The translations under genes were made by a program, and so were the position numbers. DNA of 64,000 nt from Siphonodentalium dalli (Eukaryota; Mollusca; Scaphopoda; Gadilida; Siphonodentaliidae), in assembly GCA_032622095.1 (NCBI GenBank), contig CP136064.1, positions 149,297,819 through 149,361,818 on the forward strand, in the 5' to 3' direction. The notes under the pieces were generated by a model that made no database searches, had not been told where the DNA came from, and saw nothing but the letters and a program-made list of their open reading frames with translations. This document shows positions 57,561 to 64,000 of the stretch, piece by piece. Position 1 is the stretch's first letter. Every line of letters starts with the position of its first letter.

Positions 57561-59870
57561 GAATATGATTTCTGGCTTACTGAAAATAAAGGGCCTAACT
57601 CCCTGTCAAAGATTTTTGACAACATTGCTTTGAAAACTTATTTTCAATGGTCTTAAGGTTCAAATATCACCAAAATTGGTATTTCATGACAACAGTGAAA
57701 AGCCTGGAGGGACACATGGGGAATAATATCCCGCTTGCCAGGGAATTGTGAATTACACATGTATTTGCATTTGACAAATTCGGCAAGCGGCAGCTCAAAT
57801 CCTGCTCCTCTTATCTATTCCAGTATGCATGTTACAACAGAAAGGATACAGTGTATATCACTGCAACTTAAATGATTATAATGTATTTACTGATTAGATT
57901 AGTGTAATTTGGGCACATTAGGGACCTTGTCAAATTGCAAGCGGTAAATCCGCCGGAGAACGGAGTATTTTTCTCCGCTCTCCGCTAAAAACTCCGCTTT
58001 CCGGTCAGGTAAATAGCGTAAAACACGGCGGAGTTTATCGTGACGTTGAGCGGGGTTATAACGGAGTTTCCAATGGGAGTTTTTATTACGTTCATCGAGT
58101 TTTTGGCAGAGTTTCAAGCGGAGTTTTCTTCCGATGTTCATCGGAGTTTTTGGTCGAGTTTCAACCGGAGTTTTCTTCCAATGTATCCGATCATGTTTGA
58201 GTTTCCCCTAAAACTCCGCTTAAGTTTATATTAAATAGGAAACACGGCAGATTTTGTTTTTTGTTTCGTTCAAAGCCCCGGTTGACGGCGTACAATAATT
58301 TCATTCTTAATATTGAAAGATGTAGGCAATTGTATGTGCACACGATTTGGGATTTTGTACATGAGTGTTTTACATGAAATCACCATAAAAAACCAATCTT
58401 CGGCCCATCCGTCTGATGATCACTGCGATCAATACCCACAATTACAGATTGCGTTCGACTAATTATAGCCGGTAGGGCGTTGTTATTAATATGTACGCCC
58501 TGTATCGCCTACGATATATATGACAGAGTTCAGCCCCCTGCTACAACAGTCTGACTATTGCCATAGCGTGCATACTCAACTTGTAAGGGAAATATAATAA
58601 TATTCTGAGAATTTGAAGGTATCACGCGATCTTTTTTTGTCAGATATAGGCACATATATGTATAATATACCAGTAAGTACATATGTTTAATAAAGTAATT
58701 TATAGTATTATATGATATACATATATATATGTACCAACATATGTGTGCACACACAACTTGACAAGATTTGCAGTTGACAAGATCAGGTTGTGTCAAAAAA
58801 TCTCCAATGCGTATATCAACTCGCTATTGCGTCACCGTCTAATTATAAAGTAACAGGTGGGGGTTTAAATTTGTTGTGCACGGGAACCCTCCATAACACG
58901 TGCTTCGATTCCAACTTGGACACGGATTATTGACTTGATCGAGTTGCCCACGCAAATTCCTGTTTGCGCGGATGCCGAAATTGACACCTAACGCTCAAAC
59001 GTAGTCAAACGTCATGTTAGTTGCATTGTCATTACGATGTCGTAAAGTTCAAAGATGCCGCCGGTCAGCTGTGACCTTGATGTAACAACGCTACAATAGA
59101 CTGATACATATATAGTAACGACTTGTTACACCGAGTTATCATAATTATATTCTCGTTGCTTGCGGTTAACCAGTCATACAATTCGTGTCACGGCCGCGGT
59201 GACAAGGTTACACACATAGGCTACATGTAAGCTGACACATGAATAATTTCATTACCGAAAATACAGTATAACTATAAATAATTTGTTTATGCCGAATCGT
59301 TGAGCTTGTCGAACACGCAACAGGTATTAATAGGCCTATATATCAACGAATCTGCATAAATTTGTTCAGCCGATCAGACTAACTAAACAGTGGTGATTAT
59401 GGAGCTAATTTATTTGGCGGGGGGGGGGGGGGGGGGGTAAATATATACATAGGCCTATATAATATAGACTGAAGAGAGCAAAATATAATATATATTTATG
59501 GAATAAAAAAATTCTTATCTGCAAAATTTTGCCACAGGAAGTTTTAGTGCAACTCTTCGATAGTGACGTTACTGTTAGAGAAAAACTGTTTACTTGGGGA
59601 ATCATACCATGCAGATTTAAAAACAAAATGGGTTATTATATATATGGGCCCAGAGAGGATTTCACAGTAAAATAATCAAAAAAATAATCTAAAAATAATC
59701 TAAAACGAAATGGGACATGCATAACAACATAACATGCATAAAAACATAACAACAATACAGTGCAATTGTGTCCGCTTTGAATATACTTTACCTATTTTGC
59801 AATTTTTGGGTCGAATTCCAAAGAGTCAAATACGGCCCAGCTGAACACACAGGTCCCCCAAAACAAAAAC

Positions 59871-59934
59871 TGACCCCACCCCAATAATACTTAATCCTAT
59901 CTATAGGATTAAGTATTATTGGGGGTGGGGTGGG
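59871..59934. repeat. Hairpin with 19-bp perfect stem
   Basis: CCAATAATACTTAATCCTA (59881-59899), a 4-base loop, and its exact complement (59904-59922). Flanking GACCCCACCCC and GGGGTGGGGTC extend the stem with a small offset. Confidence 0.93.
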
Positions 59935-60108
59935 GTCAATTTTTTTTCTCGGGACATGTGGCTGAAAAGACCCATTTAAATTTGTCAAGATATCAGGCGC
60001 CAACAATTTAGAGCCTGAAAACTCTCGAAGTCCTACTAGAAGATGCATTTTCAGACTCCCATTCCCATGAACAAGGACTCGATATTTGATAATGTTCATA
60101 AATAATTA

Positions 60109-60215
60109 GGAGATAAACATACCCTGTTGAGTTGTACATTCTGGGATTCGAGCATGAAAACTGTTTTCATGCTCGAATCCCAGAATGTACAACGAAACAG
60201 GGTACGTTTATCTCC
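60109..60215. repeat. Near-perfect 107-bp palindrome
   Basis: Arms 60109-60161 and 60163-60215 pair over 53 positions with only three mismatches; the inner 31 bp are perfect around a single unpaired base. The centre reads GCATGAAAAC-T-GTTTTCATGC. Such a structure could form a cruciform or, if transcribed, a long double-stranded RNA hairpin. Confidence 0.95.
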
Positions 60216-60384
60216 ATTGTAATTCAATCTAGCAAGGAATTTGCAAAAAAACTGTATAAAAAGTATCATTTAGTCATTTTCATGACACGAATCGAGACTT
60301 TCATTTCGTCGTGCACAAATCATTGGGTGTGTCCATTGCGTTACTCGGAACACGGCTCCGTAACCATTTCCTGTGGGGCGGGTT

Positions 60385-60590
60385 GGCTCGTTTCGCTACT
60401 CCGTTCTGCGCCGATCAAATTGTACCGTACCACATTCAGATTTTGATGCACGCTGAAGCGGCCGATGAACGGTATCTATAGACAACAACGCGCGGGTGTG
60501 CTCGTTTCGCTACTCGTTCTGCGCCGATTACATTTGACCATGCTACATTCAGATTTGATGCACGCTGAAGCGGCCGATGTCGGTGAATCG
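60385..60590 (+). repeat. Tandem duplication of about 120 bp
   Basis: GCTCGTTTCGCTACTCCGTT...ATGCACGCTGAAGCGGCCGA occurs at about 60388-60468 and again at about 60499-60580 with small indels, inside the 3.8-kb TIR element. Confidence 0.85.
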
Positions 60591-61730
60591 AAAACGAAAG
60601 TTAGCCGCTCTCGGCAAATCAGAATGCTTGATTTTAGTGACAAATACTCAATTGAATTACAATACCGGTTATTACAGGTTATTAGGTTATGCTTAAATAT
60701 GACGTACTCCACGTGCAGGTGACTGATCATGCATGTTCGGTTTGTTTATCTTTGAGCACGTGGTCGTCACACAGCGCGCGAGACAGAAAGCTCACTACGT
60801 CACACCCCGTGCATACAGGTGCGAAGTGTACTGTTGAATTGGGCTGGGGTTATTAATTCGGGGCTGTATATATAATGTTATGATTTGCTCAGCTCAGCTT
60901 CATGGGGTGAAGGGGAAGATCTCTCGATCTTTTCGACCATCCGAAGCGCCCTTCTACTCTATTGCGAGTCAGCTCAGCTTCATCAACGTGTCGATCGCAA
61001 GCAATGGAACGCAGATCGCTTACTTTACATTAAAATTACAATTATTCATGATCTTTTATCAAGATTTCAAAGTACGTTACAATGTTAAAAATCGCAGTTT
61101 CAATATGTTGAATTTATATGAGTTAAGTTCACATTGAAATACCGCCCACCACTACAAATTTTTAAGTCCGCTTGTAAATTTTGATGATATTCCAGATAAT
61201 GTTATTTTGAGAACTGATCTTGTGATATAGTATTCACTTGCCCCAGATATATATAGGCCATGAATCCTGACTGAGTTTTACTATATTTTACTATATCATA
61301 ACGATAAGCCAATCTTTATTTTATACCTAGAGTTTCTCCAGTAGGTTTAAACTAGCGGAGTTTTATACCAGAGTGGCCTTTCAGCTCTGAACCTCATCAC
61401 TCTCGTCGGAACGGAGTTTTGTTCTGCAATATTAAACAGCCAGACAGCGGAGTTTACCGCTCCTCTTTCAGCATTGGGCTCATCAGAGATTCTGCTCTCG
61501 CCCAGCGGAGATTTTATCTAATAACAGCGGAGTTTACCGCTGACGTCGCAGCGGAGTTTTTCACTGTTTTTGCAAATTTTGACGTAATGACCACCAGAGT
61601 TTACAGGGGAGAAAAAACTCTGATGTGCGTTGCAATTTCACAAGCGGAGACGGGAGTTTTTAGCGGAGAGCGGAGAAAAATACTCCGTTCTCCGGCGGAT
61701 TTACCGCTTGCAATTTGACAAGGTCCCTTA

Positions 61731-62148
61731 GGGCTGATCATGGTTCAGTCTGGTAGGATAAAACTTTGAAATTTAAACCAAAAACATTAAATCTCTGCAT
61801 TTGATTCCAGAAAATGGTTGATTCCATGAATATTTCATTGATATTTGTTTGCAATCTTTTCAGTTTTTCATCAGTGCTATATAAACACAGCCATGCAATG
61901 GCCAACATTCCCGTCTCATGTTCATTTTGGGCATATTTTTCTATATTTTGGGCAAACCATTTACATACTTGAATTTGGAGGAATTACAAAGGCTTGTTTC
62001 TGGTTGTAAAATGTTTTTATATGAGCTCTTGCATCACATTATTCATAACAAGGCTGATGTTGTAGTGTTAATTAAACTTCAGCATTTATGACACCTCCCA
62101 GATAAGCTACCTCTCCCAACTAAATGATAGTACAGAAGTAAATGTTAC
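61731..62148. other. Intron sequence just downstream of the MORC2-like exon
   Basis: AT-rich sequence between the right edge of the 3.8-kb element and the donor of the exon at 62149. No further exon or element recognised. Confidence 0.5.
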
Positions 62149-62394
62149 CTTGCTTTACTCTCCATTTCTTTAGCCCTATGATCAGCTGATTTAGCATCTT
62201 CCATGGCAGTTTTGGCATCAGCTTCTGACCGAGTCCTGAATCGGTTTGAAGAATATTTATAGAGTCTTGGCTTATATAATGTACATGCTAGTTTTTTAGT
62301 TCGCACTTTTTTTCCCTGAATATAAATCTTCATTCTTGGTTCCATATACAGAATGGCTGTGTATGCCCTGAATGACTGTTTTTCTGGCATTAAT
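62149..62394 (-). CDS. MORC2: MORC2-like exon: transducer strand plus start of coiled-coil 1
   Basis: This is a 246-bp internal exon. It begins after a TTTTTCAG acceptor and ends at an AG|GTAACA donor. It encodes [20 protein letters not shown], then [20 protein letters not shown] and [20 protein letters not shown], and ends in a charged Ala/Glu/Lys stretch ([18 protein letters not shown]). In human MORC2 the equivalent segment is the transducer-like strand region followed by the first helix of the antiparallel coiled-coil 1 that projects from the ATPase module. The exon opens with the last base of a split codon and closes with two bases of an Arg codon. The next located exon starts in phase 0, so a small exon (length 3n+1; about 49 nt if spacing is as in vertebrates) is missing between them. 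There are no stops and the substitutions are conservative, so it looks like a functional exon and not a pseudogene. Confidence 0.92.
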
Positions 62395-62724
62395 CTGAAA
62401 AAGAACAATTTATGTTTACTAGATGTTTGCATAGTAGATACATGTAATGGAAATTATAAATCCTAGCCACCAATGGCAATGGCAAAGAAAAACAAACCAT
62501 AAAGCATACATATCTTTTTTACATTAAGTAACAGAACGATAACTGTTTATTCCTTCCTCATATTCATTTTATCAAATTGATGAGTATGACATTTGTATAT
62601 GTGTATTATAAAGGACAAGGAACAGATAATATAGAGAATATGGGACACCATGATCTCCCCCATCAACCTTAATTATCCCTTATTTTACTAAACAGATTAT
62701 CCAATTCAGCTGCAGGAAATGTAC

Positions 62725-62860
62725 AAATGGCCGTTTGTTGAACTTATTATCTGAACATTTCCAAAGGAAACTACTCATCAATGAGTAATTGGTAACTACT
62801 CATCAATGAGTAATTGGTAACTACTCATCAATGAGTAATTGGTAAAGAAAGGATTAAAGC
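62725..62860 (+). repeat. Dispersed repeat with 25-bp tandem triplication
   Basis: The plus-strand text CGTTTGTTGAACTTATTATC, AACATTTCC and GGTAAAGAAAGGATTAAAG corresponds to the minus strand of 10130-10330. Here the AACTACTCATCAATGAGTAA plus TTGGT unit (25 bp, itself containing the palindrome ACTCATCAATGAGT) is repeated three times at 62769-62843. Confidence 0.75.
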
Positions 62861-63435
62861 TTGTGGGCTCTAACTTTGTCACAGTCAGATATGATATTTT
62901 GCTATGTGGTGGTGTCAAAACAATTTACACAAAAAATGTTAAGTGATGGAGAAGATCATTCGATCTGTTCCAAGTACTGCTGGTGCTTTGCGCCATAATT
63001 ACTACCTCATAGAAGATATCTTTAGATCCTACAAATAACTGGGAGTTCAGTGTCTGAGACACAGGCAGGGAAAATTTTGTTTTTTATTAGTCCTATATAA
63101 ATAAAAGCTTGCTGATAAAAATGTCCCCCAATGAAGGTTGCAGTGAGGAGTTGATTACATCAATATTATACACTGAGAATATTCACTAAATATGTTGCAC
63201 ATCTTCAATGTGTCAGAAACAATGTCCTGAAGTTTACATATGATACAAATTGTAGAAGAAGTTGAATTCACAGTTAAGGCATCCAAGTACATATTCACTA
63301 AAAAAAAGTTGAGAAAGGGTCAATAATAAAAAACAAAACATTTTCCGTCAACACAGTACCTGTTTACACATCTTCAGTAACAATGTCTTGAAGTTTTAGA
63401 TAAATTGGATACAAACTGTAGGAGGAGTTGATTTC
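62861..63435. other. Intron sequence with small internal repeats
   Basis: No exon seen. The phrases AACAATGTCCTGAAGTTTAC (about 63220) and AACAATGTCTTGAAGTTTTA (about 63380), each followed by ATACAAAYTGTAG, mark a degenerate repeat of about 160-170 bp. Confidence 0.5.
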
Positions 63436-63880
63436 AGGTTACACTGGTGTAAATAGGGTTCGGAGTAACATCTAGCGGATGCGGGAGGAATATATAGGAG
63501 AGAATAAAATAGACACTGGGCCCTGATTGGTCAATAGCTGTGTGTGCTTTTTGCATAATAAAATTGTCACACCTCTTCCCTATGATTTCCCATAGGTAAA
63601 ATAGCCATTGGCAAAAGGAATTAACCCTTTGTAGTGAAGTTTGAATTTTTTGGTGTGGTCTAAAATATGACAGAATTTTTTTATGAGGTTCCGACACTAG
63701 TTACGAAAACACAAGATTTAAAGGCGCATTCCCTGCTAGACTTATTTGCGTAAAAAGTTTCCCCAAATGTCAATTTTTCAGATTTAAAGAAAATTTTGGA
63801 TCCAAAATTTATATTGCCAACACTATACGCTAAAACAATAGCACTGAGGACTATGAAAAACATTTACACCAGTGTAACCT
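63436..63880. mobile_element. Short TIR element (MITE, 445 bp)
   Basis: Perfect 19-bp terminal inverted repeats, AGGTTACACTGGTGTAAAT at 63436-63454 and its complement at 63862-63880. No target-site duplication is obvious, so the superfamily cannot be assigned. Non-coding. Confidence 0.8.
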
Positions 63881-64000
63881 AAAGGGAAAAAATGAGCTTT
63901 TTGGAATTTTTGATTCCTGGGAGTCACTTTTTAATGCATTTTTCACAGCCTGGTCTTTCAGTCCAATGAATCTCTCATGCATGGTGTGGCTATTCTTGCT

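Larger units (their letters stand above)
57921..61727. mobile_element. TTA-flanked TIR element of 3807 bp (PIF/Harbinger-like)
   Basis: It has perfect terminal inverted repeats of about 75 bp starting GGGACCTTGTCAAATTGCAA and GCGGTAAATCCGCCGG, flanked by TTA at 57918-57920 and 61728-61730. The subterminal zones on both sides are packed with GCGGAGTTTT and AGCGGTAAA motifs. The 3-bp TTA duplication and the G-rich ends, whose pattern GGG...TCAAA recalls the element at 38689, suggest PIF/Harbinger. At 3.8 kb it could hold a transposase, but no frame above about 105 codons exists and none is recognisable. The interior contains two strong hairpins and other repeats. Confidence 0.85.
3521..62394 (-). 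other. MORC2: MORC2-like gene, internal part (four exons located)
   Basis: This is the genomic span of a minus-strand gene whose exons translate into consecutive pieces of MORC2. MORC2 is a GHKL-type ATPase with a CW zinc finger that compacts chromatin and, in vertebrates, acts with the HUSH complex. The order on the minus strand (62149-62394, 29562-29647, 9936-10076, 3521-3655) follows the protein order. Exons 29562-29647 and 9936-10076 join perfectly in phase. The other two joins are out of phase and imply missing small exons. The introns are about 32.5, 19.5 and 6.3 kb and consist mostly of mobile DNA. The gene runs off both window edges: no ATPase-domain exon was found between 62395 and 64000, and no CW-domain exon between 1 and 3520. 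The MORC2 rather than MORC1/3/4 assignment rests on the coiled-coil insertion and on motifs such as [10 protein letters not shown] and [10 protein letters not shown], which I match from memory of the family. Confidence 0.88.

Overview
This window is animal nuclear DNA: AT-rich, almost gene-empty and saturated with repeats. The repeat types (rolling-circle-like elements with tandem-repeat cores, DIRS-superfamily retrotransposons, short TIR elements) and one split host gene point to a marine invertebrate. A lophotrochozoan such as a bivalve mollusc is my best guess, by inference only. No bacterial, organellar, tRNA or rRNA genes were recognised.

The only recognisable host gene is on the minus strand: an orthologue of the chromatin-compacting ATPase MORC2. 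Four short coding exons lie at 62149-62394, 29562-29647, 9936-10076 and 3521-3655. All have consensus splice borders, and together they run from the transducer region through coiled-coil 1 and back into the transducer-like domain. They add up to about 0.6 kb spread over about 59 kb, with introns of roughly 32.5, 19.5 and 6.3 kb. The 5' exons (GHKL ATPase) lie beyond base 64000 and the 3' exons (CW zinc finger, C-terminus) lie before base 1. Codon phases show that at least two further small exons remain unlocated. Nearly everything else is intronic mobile DNA.

Layout. 1-2.6 kb: head-to-tail Helitron-like units ending in a hairpin plus CTAG. 2.5-3.4, 10.4-17.7, 27.7-28.2 and 41.3-42.8 kb: a Helentron/HINE-like family with AGCTCAACTT subterminal inverted repeats and a core of about 160-bp units, including a recent 1391-bp tandem duplication. 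5.4-6.8 kb: non-autonomous hAT-like element. 8.8-9.7 kb: 186-bp satellite. 17.9-18.4 kb: tyrosine recombinase remnant. 19.3-23.5 kb: fold-back element of about 4.2 kb. 29.9-34.6 kb: a second Helitron-like array. 38.7-40.7 and 57.9-61.7 kb: two large TTA-flanked TIR elements without visible transposase. 43.0-43.8 kb: L1/Tx1-like LINE 3' fragment. 45.0-46.0 kb: hAT-like element with a neighbouring empty site. 47.6-52.6 kb: a degenerate GC-rich Ngaro/DIRS-type retrotransposon (gag, RT-RNase H, truncated tyrosine recombinase, SGNH hydrolase), interrupted by a 771-bp TTAA-flanked element. 53.4-54.7 kb: another TTAA-type TIR element. 55.8-57.6 kb: a minisatellite whose two halves are inverted.

The genes do not form an operon or pathway. 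The one biological link is thematic: vertebrate MORC2 works with the HUSH complex to silence transposons, and here its own introns are packed with them. All calls come from reading the sequence; no database search was run.
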